Shown: piece after piece, positions 49,838 to 57,817 of the stretch
Layout of the letters: every line of letters begins with the position of its first letter
Position numbering within the stretch: position 1 is the first letter of the stretch
Made by a program: the position numbers and the translations under genes
Notes under the pieces: generated by a model
What the model was told of the DNA's origin: nothing
The model's database searches: none
Seen by the model: the letters and a program-made list of their open reading frames with translations, nothing else
NCBI RefSeq assembly: GCF_900188025.1
Contig: NZ_FZNO01000010.1
Coordinates: 62,001-126,000 of the forward strand
From: Blastococcus mobilis
Lineage (GTDB): Bacteria > Actinomycetota > Actinomycetes > Mycobacteriales > Geodermatophilaceae
Direction: 5' to 3'
Length of the DNA stretch: 64,000 nt

Positions 49838-50238
49838 CCGAGCCCGACCCCCGACTGGGCCTGACCGTCACCCACCGGCGCTACGTGCCCTACGCGCACG
49901 CCCACTACGGCGGCGCGCTGGTCGACGGCGCCTACACGCTGGGCCTGTTCGGGGACGTCGCCACCGAGGTCGCGATCGTGATGGACGGCGACGAGGGGCT
50001 GCTCGCCGGCTACTCCGAGGTCCGCTTCCTGGGGCCGGTCCGGGCCGGCGACGTCCTGGAGGCGACCGCCGAGGTGGTCCGCATCGGCCGCCGCAGCCGG
50101 GAACTCCGCTGCACCGCACGGGTGGCCGCCCGGGCCGAGCCCGAGCGCGGGGCATCCGCCGCGCGGGTCCTGGAGACCCCGGAAGTCGTGGTCGAGGCGA
50201 CGGCCACCCTGGTGGTGCCCGGGCCCGGCCCGGCCTGA
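49834..50238 (+). CDS. kal: 3-aminobutyryl-CoA ammonia-lyase (hotdog fold)
   Basis: This is a 134-residue single hotdog domain protein. HAHYGGALVDGAYTLGLFGD near residues 22-42 and EVRFLGPVRAGDVLEATAEV are typical of the small Kal enzymes that deaminate L-3-aminobutyryl-CoA to crotonyl-CoA. Its ATG overlaps the kamE stop, which places it in the lysine operon. The cleavage enzyme Kce that would make its substrate was not found in this window. Confidence 0.85.
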   Translation: MTEPDPRLGLTVTHRRYVPYAHAHYGGALVDGAYTLGLFGDVATEVAIVMDGDEGLLAGYSEVRFLGPVRAGDVLEATAEVVRIGRRSRELRCTARVAARAEPERGASAARVLETPEVVVEATATLVVPGPGPA

Positions 50239-50825
50239 CTCCGACACTGCAGTCGGCGTAACGATCGGATCACAGTCCCTCTCTTGATCACCGATCGTAT
50301 CGATCCGGTCGCGAGCCGTTCTTACAGTCGCTGCAGTTCATCCGGGAGCACCGTGACACGCTCCTCCGGACGGATCCGTACGGCCTCCCGGCCGCGCGGG
50401 AGGCGCGCCGCGCCGCCCCGCGCGACCGGGCCGAAGAGGCCTCCGGACCGGCGGAGGACCGACGACCGGCCACCCCGGCGGGGCCCACTCGGATCCGCGT
50501 CATCAGACAACGGTCGAGCCGATCGCCGCCAGCGACCGGCCGTCCGGCCCGGAGATGCAGGTCCCGTGCGGCGCACCCGCCGGCCGCTGAACCCGGTTGG
50601 GGGAAGGACCGCAGAAGGACCCCGTCCTCCCCACCCTTCGCGAGCTCAGGGTGGGACCCGGGACGGGGCCGTACCGGGGTGGGATGCTGGGTCAGGACCG
50701 CGGCCGAGGACGCGGCGGTCCGGACCCCGTCCGATCGGCACGGGGCGGCGTCGCGGTTCCCGGTACGCACCGGGAGCCGGAACGGGTTCCAGGAGGCTGT
50801 GCGTGCCGCAGGAGCAGGGCAGCCG
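50239..50825. other. Intergenic stretch between kal and lnt
   Basis: This 587-nt gap holds a short CCGAC-ACTGCA-GTCGG hairpin right after kal and one R1 repeat copy (50612-50670). Between them lies a GC-rich part that is open in one forward frame (about 50262 onward) but has no ATG or GTG until 50679. I see no recognisable protein, tRNA or riboswitch. It probably contains the lnt promoter and leader. Confidence 0.5.
50612..50670 (-). repeat. Dispersed GC-rich repeat, family R1
   Basis: On the reverse strand this reads GGCCCCGTCCCGGGTCCCAC, CCTGAGCTCGCGAAGGGTGG and GGAGGACGGGGTCCTTCT. The final 18 nt are identical to the copy that ends at about 31577. It lies upstream of lnt rather than close behind a gene, unlike most copies. 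Confidence 0.6.
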
Positions 50826-52442
50826 GTGGCCGGCACGCTGATCCGGCCGGCGCCCCCGGAGACGCATCCACCGAGCGCCCGGGGGCGCATGCGGTGGCCG
50901 TGGCGCACTCTCCTCGCTGCCGCCGGCGGCCTGGTGCTCGTACTGGCGTTCCCCGGCTACGACCTCGTCTGGCTGGCTCCGCTCGGTCCGGCGGCCCTCG
51001 CCCTGGCCGTGCGCGCCCAGCGGCTGCGCTCGGGGCTCTGGCTCGGCCTGGTGTTCGGCCTGGCATTCTTCGTCCCGCTCCTCTCCTGGACCGGCATCTA
51101 CGTCGGTCCCGTCCCGTGGCTGGCCCTCGCGGTCTGGGAGGCGGCGCATCTCGCGGTCCTGGGGGGCGCGCTCGCCCTGACGTCCGGCCTGCGGCTCTGG
51201 CCGGTCTGGGGGGCGGCGCTCTGGGTGGCCGACGAGGCTCTCCGCGGCCGATTCGTGCTCGGCGGCTTCCCCTGGGGGCGACTGGGCTTCAGCCAGACCG
51301 AGGGCCCGCTCCTGGCGCTGGCCGCCTACGGCGGGGTCCCGCTGGTCAGCTTCGCGGTAGCCCTCACCGGGACGCTGCTGGCCGCTGCCGCCCTCGCCCT
51401 GGGCCGTCTGTGGCGCCCGGTGGCGGGGCAGCGGCGCACGGCGGCCCGCACGGCCGCGCTCGCGCTCGCCGGAGTGATCGCCGTCCCCCTGGTGGGAGCC
51501 CTGGCCTGGCTGCCGCTGCCCGGGCCGTCGCTCACCGAGGGCGGGCCCACGGCGACCGTCGCGGTCATCCAGGGCGACGTGCCCCGCGCCGGCCTGGACT
51601 TCAACGCCCAGCGCCGTGCGGTGCTCGACAACCACGTCCAGCGGACCCTCGAGCTCGCCGAACAGGTCGCCGCGGGGGAGCGGCCCCGGCCCGACGTGGT
51701 GATCTGGCCGGAGAACAGCTCGGACATCGACCCGTACACCAACGCCGACGCCGCCCGGCAGATCGACCGGGCCGCGACCGCGATCGATGCCCCGATCCTG
51801 GTCGGGGCGATCGTGCAGGGGCCGGGACGGTTCATCAGCAACACCGCGATCGTCTGGGACCCGGCGAACGGTCCGGGGGACACCTACGTCAAGCGGCACC
51901 CGGTGCCGTTCGGGGAGTACGTGCCCGCGCGCTCCTTCTTCCGCCTCTTCAGCAGCCAGGTCGACCGGGTGCACGACCAGCGGGCCGGCGACGAGGTCGG
52001 GGTCCTCGATATCGGGGGCGTCCGGCTGGGCGACCTCATCTGCTTCGAGGTCGTCTACGACGGGCTGGTGGGCGACGTCGTCGACGGCGGCGCCGGGATG
52101 ATCGTCGTCCAGACCAACAACGCCACCTTCGGGTACACCGACGAGAGCGCCCAGCAGCTGGCGATGAGCCGGCTGCGGGCGGTGGAGTTCGGCCGGTCGG
52201 TCGTCGTCGCGGCCACGAGCGGCATCTCGGCGATCGTCGCCCCCGACGGGTCGATCCAGCGGTCCTCGGAGCTGTTCACCCCCGCGGTCTTCGTGGAGGA
52301 GATCGCCCAGCGGGACTCGACGACCGTGGCGCAGCGCCTCGGGGCGGCTCCGGAGTGGGTGCTCTCCGCCGTCGGCGCCGCGGCAGTGGTCGCCGCCGCC
52401 CGCCCGGGGCTGCTCGGCCGGCGAGGCAAGGGCGGGGCATGA
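50826..52442 (+). CDS. lnt: Apolipoprotein N-acyltransferase
   Basis: Lnt adds the third acyl chain to lipoproteins at the outer face of the membrane. The 538-residue protein has about seven hydrophobic segments in its first 235 residues and then the nitrilase-like domain. The Glu-Lys-Cys triad is visible as VIWPENSSD (Glu296), YVKRHPVPFGEYVP (Lys356) and DLICFEVVYDG (Cys406). GTG 50826 is chosen for its AGGAG and the length; GTG 50679 and ATG 50889 are other options. The next gene starts inside its stop codon. Confidence 0.92.
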   Translation: MAGTLIRPAPPETHPPSARGRMRWPWRTLLAAAGGLVLVLAFPGYDLVWLAPLGPAALALAVRAQRLRSGLWLGLVFGLAFFVPLLSWTGIYVGPVPWLALAVWEAAHLAVLGGALALTSGLRLWPVWGAALWVADEALRGRFVLGGFPWGRLGFSQTEGPLLALAAYGGVPLVSFAVALTGTLLAAAALALGRLWRPVAGQRRTAARTAALALAGVIAVPLVGALAWLPLPGPSLTEGGPTATVAVIQGDVPRAGLDFNAQRRAVLDNHVQRTLELAEQVAAGERPRPDVVIWPENSSDIDPYTNADAARQIDRAATAIDAPILVGAIVQGPGRFISNTAIVWDPANGPGDTYVKRHPVPFGEYVPARSFFRLFSSQVDRVHDQRAGDEVGVLDIGGVRLGDLICFEVVYDGLVGDVVDGGAGMIVVQTNNATFGYTDESAQQLAMSRLRAVEFGRSVVVAATSGISAIVAPDGSIQRSSELFTPAVFVEEIAQRDSTTVAQRLGAAPEWVLSAVGAAAVVAAARPGLLGRRGKGGA

Positions 52443-53224
52443 TCGGCCGCGTGCTGGTCGTCGTCCCCACCTACAACGAGGTCGAGAACCTGGAGCCGAT
52501 CCTCGAGCGGCTGCACGCCAGCGTGCCGGGGGCGCACGCCCTGGTCGTCGACGACGGCTCGCCCGACGGCACCGGCGAGCTGGCCGAGAAGCTGGCCGCG
52601 CGCGACGAGCGGGTCCACGTGCTGCGCCGCAGCGCCAAGCTGGGCCTCGGCCAGGCCTACGTCGCCGGGTTCCGGTGGGCGCGGGAACGCGGTTACGACG
52701 TCCTCGTGGAGATGGACGCCGACGGCTCGCACGCCCCCGAGCAGCTGCCCGACCTGCTGGCCGCCCTCGGTACGGCGGACCTGGTGCTCGGTTCCCGGTA
52801 CGTCGCCGGGGGAGCGGTGACGGACTGGCCGGTCCACCGCCTGCTGCTCTCCCGGGCGGGCAACCGGTTCACCCGCTGGGCGCTGCGCCTGCCCCTCACC
52901 GATGCCACGGGCGGCTTCCGGGCGGCCCGGGCCGAGCTGATCGACCGGCTGCCCTTCGACGACGTGGCCAGCCAGGGGTACTGCTTCCAGGTCGACTGGG
53001 CCTGGCGGGCGGTGCGAGCCGGAGCCGTTGTGGCGGAGGTGCCGATCACCTTCACCGAACGGGCGTTCGGCAGGAGCAAGATGAGCGGCTCGATCGTTAG
53101 GGAGGCATTGGTACGGGTCACCGTGTGGGGCCTGCAGGACCGGTTGGCCGATTGGCTGCCGTGCCGCGTGCGCCGGCCCGTGCCCGCACGGGCCGGGCGG
53201 AGAGGGGCAGGGCATCGTGAGTGA
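52439..53224 (+). CDS. Polyprenol monophosphomannose synthase
   Basis: This 261-residue GT2 glycosyltransferase transfers mannose from GDP-mannose to polyprenyl phosphate. The family motifs are VVPTYNEVENLEPIL, VVDDGSPDGTGELAE, VEMDADGSHAPEQLP (DxD-like) and FTERAFGRSKMSG. It lacks the C-terminal membrane part of eukaryotic-like DPM proteins. Its ATG overlaps the lnt stop by four bases; in M. tuberculosis the two functions are fused in Ppm1 (Rv2051c). Mannose-P-polyprenol serves lipoglycans and protein O-mannosylation. Confidence 0.92.
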   Translation: MIGRVLVVVPTYNEVENLEPILERLHASVPGAHALVVDDGSPDGTGELAEKLAARDERVHVLRRSAKLGLGQAYVAGFRWARERGYDVLVEMDADGSHAPEQLPDLLAALGTADLVLGSRYVAGGAVTDWPVHRLLLSRAGNRFTRWALRLPLTDATGGFRAARAELIDRLPFDDVASQGYCFQVDWAWRAVRAGAVVAEVPITFTERAFGRSKMSGSIVREALVRVTVWGLQDRLADWLPCRVRRPVPARAGRRGAGHRE

Positions 53225-53756
53225 CACCGTGGGACGGCGGGTGCGTCTGGTCGCCGGGTTGCTGGTCCTGGCCGAACTCGTCGTCTACGTCCTCGTGGCG
53301 CAGTGGATCGGCGTCGGCTGGACCATCCTCGCCACGCTGGCCACGAGCGCCCTCGGCTGGGTCCTGCTCGCCCGCCAGGGCACGAAGGCGCTGGCCGACC
53401 TGCGCGAGCGCGCCCGCACCCGCCGATCGCCCGGCGCCGAACTGGGCAACGCCGGGCTGGTCGCGGCCGGCGGTCTGCTCATGATGCTGCCTGGCTTCAT
53501 CGGCGACCTGGTCGGCCTGCTGTGCCTGCTGCCCGGCACCCGGAACCTGGTGCGCGGCGCGCTGACCCGGCTCGTGCTCGCGCGGCTCCCGGTAGGGCTG
53601 CGCCCGCCGGTGCGGGTCGAGAGCGTGCGGACCGCCGAGGTGCCCCGCAGCGGCGACGTCCGCACCGAGGGCTCGGGCAGTTCGCGGCTGGTGATCGAGG
53701 GCTCCGTGGTCGAGGGGGAGGCCGTGCGCGGCCCGGACGGCGGACCGCTCTCCTAG
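53217..53756 (+). CDS. fxsA: FxsA family membrane protein
   Basis: This is a 179-residue inner membrane protein. Hydrophobic segments lie near residues 10-50 and 75-105, with the family pattern LLVLAELVVYVLVAQWIGVG and GLLMMLPGFIGDLVGLLCLL. The long hydrophilic C-terminal tail is variable. In E. coli FxsA affects phage exclusion; in actinobacteria its function is unknown. GTG 53217 overlaps the mannosyltransferase end by 8 nt, forming an lnt-dpm-fxsA operon. Confidence 0.88.
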   Translation: MSDTVGRRVRLVAGLLVLAELVVYVLVAQWIGVGWTILATLATSALGWVLLARQGTKALADLRERARTRRSPGAELGNAGLVAAGGLLMMLPGFIGDLVGLLCLLPGTRNLVRGALTRLVLARLPVGLRPPVRVESVRTAEVPRSGDVRTEGSGSSRLVIEGSVVEGEAVRGPDGGPLS

Positions 53757-54310
53757 CGGAGCACGCGGAACCGCAGGGTCGTCCGCACCCCCTCCTCGTC
53801 GACGCCGAGCTTCGCCAGGCGCACGGCGCCGGGAGGAAGGCCGTCGAACAGCCGTCGGCCTTCTCCCAGCAGGACCGGCATGACGTCGACCCGCAGCTCG
53901 TCGACCAGCCCGGCGGCCAGCAGCTGCCGGTTCAGGTCCGCTCCGCCGAGGACGGTCACCGCCTTGTCACCGGCCAGCTCGGCCGCCCGACGGACGGCGG
54001 CCTCGATCCCCTCGGCCACGAAGGTGAAGAACAGCCGGTCGTTGCGCTTCGGCTGCCGCTCCGGGGACCGATGGGTCACAACCACGATCGGCACCTGGAA
54101 CTCGTAGCCGTCGGCGTACACGTCGGGGTCAGGAGCCATGTCGAAGAAGCGCCGTCCCATGAGGGCGGCGCCCGTCTCGGCCTGGGCCGCCTTCATGTAC
54201 GCAGAGTCTTGGAGATCGTCGACGTCGGCGTAGAGGGCCGAGATGCTCCCGTTCGCGTCCTCGAAGAACCCGTCCAGGGAGACGGTCATCCCGCCGATCA
54301 CATGTGTCAT
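53753..54310 (-). CDS. RibD C-terminal / dihydrofolate reductase-like protein
   Basis: This 185-residue protein is of the dihydrofolate reductase-like RibD C-terminal family (YwjB/YyaP type). HVIGGMTVSLDGFFEDANGS opens the nucleotide fold; GAALMGRRFFDMAP and TVLGGADLNRQLLAAGLVDE are the NADPH-binding parts. These proteins reduce unknown pteridine- or pyrimidine-like substrates. ATG 54310 is preferred to an upstream GTG-type start 33 nt earlier. It converges on fxsA with a 4-nt overlap. Confidence 0.83.
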   Translation of the reverse strand: MTHVIGGMTVSLDGFFEDANGSISALYADVDDLQDSAYMKAAQAETGAALMGRRFFDMAPDPDVYADGYEFQVPIVVVTHRSPERQPKRNDRLFFTFVAEGIEAAVRRAAELAGDKAVTVLGGADLNRQLLAAGLVDELRVDVMPVLLGEGRRLFDGLPPGAVRLAKLGVDEEGVRTTLRFRVLR

Positions 54311-54357
54311 GCCGGTAGGACCCCGGGGGACCGGTGACCTCATCGCGGACGCAGAAC

Positions 54358-54385
54358 GGCCCCGGTGAATCTCTCCACCGGGGCC
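54358..54385. terminator. Hairpin terminator behind rbpA
   Basis: A perfect 10-bp stem (GGCCCCGGTG at 54358-54367 with CACCGGGGCC at 54376-54385) has an 8-nt loop. It lies downstream of rbpA (reverse strand), about 80 nt from its stop, and upstream of the reductase-like gene. Confidence 0.65.
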
Positions 54386-54402
54386 GTCAGCACGACGCTG
54401 GA

Positions 54403-54463
54403 ACGGCTCGCCTCCGGGGGCCGCCGCGAGCTCGCGAGCGGTGGGGAGGAGGCGGGTCCTTCG
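54403..54463 (+). repeat. Dispersed GC-rich repeat, family R1 (variant)
   Basis: GGGCCGCCGCGAGCTCGCGA followed by GCGGTGGGGAGGAGGCGGGT and CCTTCGTC is the version closest to the one inside the small gene at 23.77 kb. It abuts the rbpA stop codon (54464). Confidence 0.55.
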
Positions 54464-54808
54464 TCAGCTGGCGCGGGTCCGCCGGCCGCGCAGCACGTCG
54501 AGGCGCTCGGCGAGGACCTCTTCCAGGTCCTCCACGGAACGACGCTCGAGCAGCATGTCCCAGTGGGTGCGCGGGGGCTTGACCTTCTTGGGAGCCGGCT
54601 CGGCGCCGCCGACCAGCTTGGCGGCGGATCCGTCGAACTTGCACTCCCAGGTGTCGGGAAGCTCGGCGTCGTCGGCGAACGGCACCGTGAACAGGTGACC
54701 CGACGGGCACCGGTACTCGGCGTACTGCCGGTCGATCGGCGCCGTGTTCCGCTCGGTCTCGTAGCTGACGCTGCCCAATCGGCTGCCGCGCAGGGAACGC
54801 TCGCCCAT
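54464..54808 (-). CDS. rbpA: RNA polymerase-binding protein RbpA
   Basis: RbpA binds the principal sigma factor and RNA polymerase and stabilises the open promoter complex. The 114-residue protein has an N-terminal tail and basic linker (GSVSYETERNTAPIDRQYAE) and the zinc-type core RCPSGHLFTVPFADDAELPD with WECKFDG. The C-terminal sigma-interaction domain is RTHWDMLLERRSVEDLEEVL. It is specific to actinobacteria. The neighbouring lnt/dpm and fxsA genes match the Rv2050-Rv2051c region. Confidence 0.95.
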   Translation of the reverse strand: MGERSLRGSRLGSVSYETERNTAPIDRQYAEYRCPSGHLFTVPFADDAELPDTWECKFDGSAAKLVGGAEPAPKKVKPPRTHWDMLLERRSVEDLEEVLAERLDVLRGRRTRAS

Positions 54809-55000
54809 GGCACACCGTCCTCTCGCTCGTGGTGTCGGTCGCGACTCGATATCCCGGCGACGAGGGCTTACCCACGATGCAGGGGAGTCACAGAGATGAA
54901 CGACAGAAATCGCGGAAGGATTCCGTCGAATCGGTGGTCCATCATCGCATGGGGTCGGTTCCGGGCCGCCACTGCCCCCCGGAGGGGTGACCCGACCGCC

Positions 55001-55834
55001 TCAGGACAGGACCAGTTGCCCCGGCCCGGCCGCGGTGGGGCCCAGCTCCCCCTGGACGTAGTGCCGTCGGCAGAGCACCTGGTAGCGGACGGCGGGGGAG
55101 GCCGACACGGTGGCGGAGTGGTCTGCGGTGGCGGAGTGGTCTGCGGTGGCGGAGTGGTCTGCGGTGGCTGAGTGGTCTGCGGTGGCGGAGTCGGCCGCCA
55201 CCGTGTCGGCCACCACGACCGTCTCACCCGAGCGCACCATCGCCCCGTCCACCACCCGCGCGTTCAGGAGCCCGGGGAGCCCGCACCAGCACAGGACCTC
55301 GACCTGCACCCGCTGCACGTCGTCGGCGAGCTCCAGGAGGCGCTGGGTGCCGGGGAAGAGCCGGGTCCGGAAGTCGGTGGTCAGGCCGAACGCGTAGACG
55401 TCGACGTGCCACTGGTCCACGAGCTCGGCGAGCTGGTCCACCTGCACCCCGGTCAGGAACTGTGCCTCGTCGACGATCAGGTAGTCCACGCGGCGCCCGG
55501 CGGCCCAGCGCTCGCGTACCAGCAGCCGGAGGTCGGTGCCGTCGTCGATCTCGGTCGCCTCGCGCGAGAGCCCGACCCGGGAGCTGATCTGCGGGGCGGA
55601 GGACCGCTCTCCCTGGGTGACCAGCAGCCCGTGGCGGCCCTGCCGGCTGTGGTTGTGGTTGACCTGGAGCGCCAGCGTGGACTTCCCGCAGTCCATCGGC
55701 CCGTGGAAGAACCGCAGGTGAGCCGGCGCCGGGTGCCGGCGCCGGTCCCCGGAGGCCGGCACGGACGACAGGTCGGGCAGGACGGGGGAGAGGGCGGTGC
55801 CGTCGGGGACAGGCTCCGCGACATCGAGGGTCAC
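55001..55834 (-). CDS. tdk: Thymidine kinase (type II) with tandem-repeat insert
   Basis: This enzyme phosphorylates thymidine to dTMP. The P-loop is HLRFFHGPMDCGKSTLALQV (about 40-58). VDYLIVDEAQFLTGVQVDQL is the Walker B/DEAQF block, and YAFGLTTDFRTRLFPGT follows it. The zinc Cys are in CWCG and CRRHY near the C terminus. Between them residues about 217-245 contain a (SATADH)n repeat from an 18-bp minisatellite, lengthening the protein to 277 residues. The GTG start overlaps the MFS gene stop by four bases. Confidence 0.9.
   Translation of the reverse strand: MTLDVAEPVPDGTALSPVLPDLSSVPASGDRRRHPAPAHLRFFHGPMDCGKSTLALQVNHNHSRQGRHGLLVTQGERSSAPQISSRVGLSREATEIDDGTDLRLLVRERWAAGRRVDYLIVDEAQFLTGVQVDQLAELVDQWHVDVYAFGLTTDFRTRLFPGTQRLLELADDVQRVQVEVLCWCGLPGLLNARVVDGAMVRSGETVVVADTVAADSATADHSATADHSATADHSATADHSATVSASPAVRYQVLCRRHYVQGELGPTAAGPGQLVLS
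55111..55200. repeat. 18-bp minisatellite inside thymidine kinase
   Basis: The unit GTGGCGGAGTGGTCTGCG is repeated exactly at 55111, 55129 and 55147, once with one change at 55165, and partly at 55183. The period is a multiple of three, so copy-number changes keep the frame. It encodes SATADH repeats on the reverse strand. Confidence 0.92.
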
Positions 55835-57210
55835 ACACGCTCCGGTGGGGTGTTGCCGGCCTCGACGATCGCCTGGCGCATGTTCAGCTTCGCCAGCAGG
55901 AACCCGCCGGCGACGAAGAAGAACACCAGACTGAAGATCGCGTTCCGGTAGGAGCCGCTCAGGTCGTAGGTCAGGGCGAACAGGAACGGTCCCAGCCAGG
56001 AGGTGCCGCGGTCGCTGATCTCGTAGAAGCCGAAGTACTCGGCCTCCTTGCCCGGCGGGATGAGCTGGCTGAACAGCGACCGGGAGAGCGCCTGCGTGCC
56101 GCCCATGACGAAGCCGATGACCACGGCCAGGCAGTAGAACTGGACGGCGGCACCGGCCTGCAGGAAGTACGCGGCGACCAGGACGCCGGTCCAGACGACC
56201 AGGGCCCCGAGCACCGTGCGCTTGGCGCCGATGCGGGCGGCGATGCGGCCCAGGGCCAGCGCGCCGAAGAAGGCCACGACCTGCACGAGGAGGATCGCCG
56301 ATACCAGCGTGGTCTGCGAGAGCTCCAGTTCCTCGCCGCCGTACTGCGCCGAGACCGCGATGATCGTCTGCACGCCGTCGTTGAACAGCAGGTAGGCGCC
56401 CAGGAACCACAGCGTCAGCGGGTAGCGGCGCAGGTCCTTCAGCGTCGCGCCGAGCTGCCTGAAGCCGCCGGAGAGCGCGCCGGCCGACCGCCCCGCAGGC
56501 ACGACGTGCCGGGGCGCACGGTTGCGCAGCAGCGTCACGCTCACGACGGTGAACCCGGCCCACCAGATGCCGGCCGAGGCCAGGCAGATGCGCACGGCGT
56601 CGCCCTCGCTGACGCCGAGGCTGTCGTGCATCGTGAACAGGGCCAGGCTGGCCGCCAGCAGCACCGCGCCACCCAGGTAGCCGAAGGCCCAGCCCCGGCT
56701 CGACACGGCGTCCCGCTCGTCCGGGCCGGCCAGGTCGGGCAGCCAGGAGTAGTAGACGACGGTCGCGGCCCCGAAGCAGAGGTTGGCCACGATGTAGAGC
56801 CCCGCGCCGAGCATGTACCGCTCGTCCGCGACGAAGAACAGCGCCATGGTGCACAGCGAGCCCAGCGTGGCGAAGCCCGCCAGCAGCTGCCGCTTGTGCC
56901 CGGTCCGGTCGGCGACCGCCCCGGTCAGCGGCAGCACGAGCACCTGCAGGATCACCGACGCCGAGACGACGTAGCCGAAGAACGCCCCGGCGGAGATCCC
57001 GATGCCGAGCGGGAAGATACGCCCCTCGGCGTCGGCCGCGGACTCGGCGATCGACGTCAGGTAGGGGGCGAGGAAGACGGTCGTCACCGAGGTGTTGAAG
57101 ACTGACATGGCCCAGTCGTAGGAGTACCAGCCGAAGCGTTCTCGCTTCAGGGCCCGGTCGATGGGCTGATCGACGGGCCCTGTTCCGGCGGCCGGTGGCG
57201 CGGTGGTCAC
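55831..57210 (-). CDS. MFS transporter, UMF1/Atg22-like
   Basis: This 459-residue transporter has 12 predicted membrane segments of the UMF1 (Atg22-like) group. The start is RFGWYSYDWAMSVFNTSVTT, the typical N-terminal signature. GAVADRTGHKRQLLAG is the MFS loop 2-3 motif, and GKEAEYFGFYEISDRGTSWL the loop that defines this group. GTG 57210 is the likely start; the open frame continues upstream without family similarity. It is co-transcribed with thymidine kinase by overlap. The substrate is unknown; nucleosides or amino acids are possible. Confidence 0.86.
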   Translation of the reverse strand: MTTAPPAAGTGPVDQPIDRALKRERFGWYSYDWAMSVFNTSVTTVFLAPYLTSIAESAADAEGRIFPLGIGISAGAFFGYVVSASVILQVLVLPLTGAVADRTGHKRQLLAGFATLGSLCTMALFFVADERYMLGAGLYIVANLCFGAATVVYYSWLPDLAGPDERDAVSSRGWAFGYLGGAVLLAASLALFTMHDSLGVSEGDAVRICLASAGIWWAGFTVVSVTLLRNRAPRHVVPAGRSAGALSGGFRQLGATLKDLRRYPLTLWFLGAYLLFNDGVQTIIAVSAQYGGEELELSQTTLVSAILLVQVVAFFGALALGRIAARIGAKRTVLGALVVWTGVLVAAYFLQAGAAVQFYCLAVVIGFVMGGTQALSRSLFSQLIPPGKEAEYFGFYEISDRGTSWLGPFLFALTYDLSGSYRNAIFSLVFFFVAGGFLLAKLNMRQAIVEAGNTPPERV

Positions 57211-57310
57211 GGCCGCAGGTTTCCAGCCGCGGGACGGCGGGTCCAGCACCGCAGCGCGCAGCGTCGTCCATGTCCGCCGTCCGGGGACATCGACCGGTCC
57301 CGGGGAGCCG

Positions 57311-57817
57311 TCACGGGACGTCGTCCGGGACGACGCCACCGGGGAAGGCGGCCACTGCCGTCGTCGGCCGGGTGGGGTCCACGAAGGACGGCGGCTCCGG
57401 CTCGTCGGCTCGCAAGCGGGCCAGGCCGCGGGTGATCGCGGCCGCGGCCAGGTACCGCGCGCGATTGGCATCGCCGACGCGCCCCATCCGCAGGTCGTCC
57501 AGCCGCACCGGCGGGCCGGCGCGCACCTCGAGGACCGGACGGCGCAGGACGGCGCGGACGGCGGTGCGCAGCTTGCTCCGGTCGTTGCCGTGCTGGAGGA
57601 CCTCGTGGGCGCCCCACTGGCTGACCGGGATGACCGGCACCCCCAGCCCCAGCGCGAGCCGGGCCATGCCGGTGCGTCCCCGCTCAGGCCATCCGTCGGG
57701 CGTCAGGCCCACCCGGCCCTCCGGATAGGCGACCACGTGCCCGCCGGAGACCAGCGCGACCTCGGTGACGCGGACGGCGTGGCGCACCCGTTCCCCGTAG
57801 GTCAGCGGGGTGCCCAC
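57311..57817 (-). pseudogene. PlsC acyltransferase, N-terminally truncated remnant
   Basis: The 168-codon frame keeps the C-terminal half of a PlsC-type acyltransferase: VVAYPEGRVGLTPDG (equivalent of the FPEGT block), GMARLALGLGVPVIPVSQWG and a variable tail. The first 90 or so residues with the catalytic HX4D motif are missing. The frame begins inside the 3' end of the glycerophosphodiesterase gene (16-nt overlap). A deletion that removed the 5' part is the simplest explanation, though the fragment may still be expressed. The complete PlsC in this window is at 41.8 kb. Confidence 0.6.

Noticed and set aside
50262-50678. A coding region upstream of lnt in the same frame
   Set aside because: The frame is open but has no ATG or GTG before 50679, it crosses an R1 repeat, and the translated sequence matches no family I recognise.
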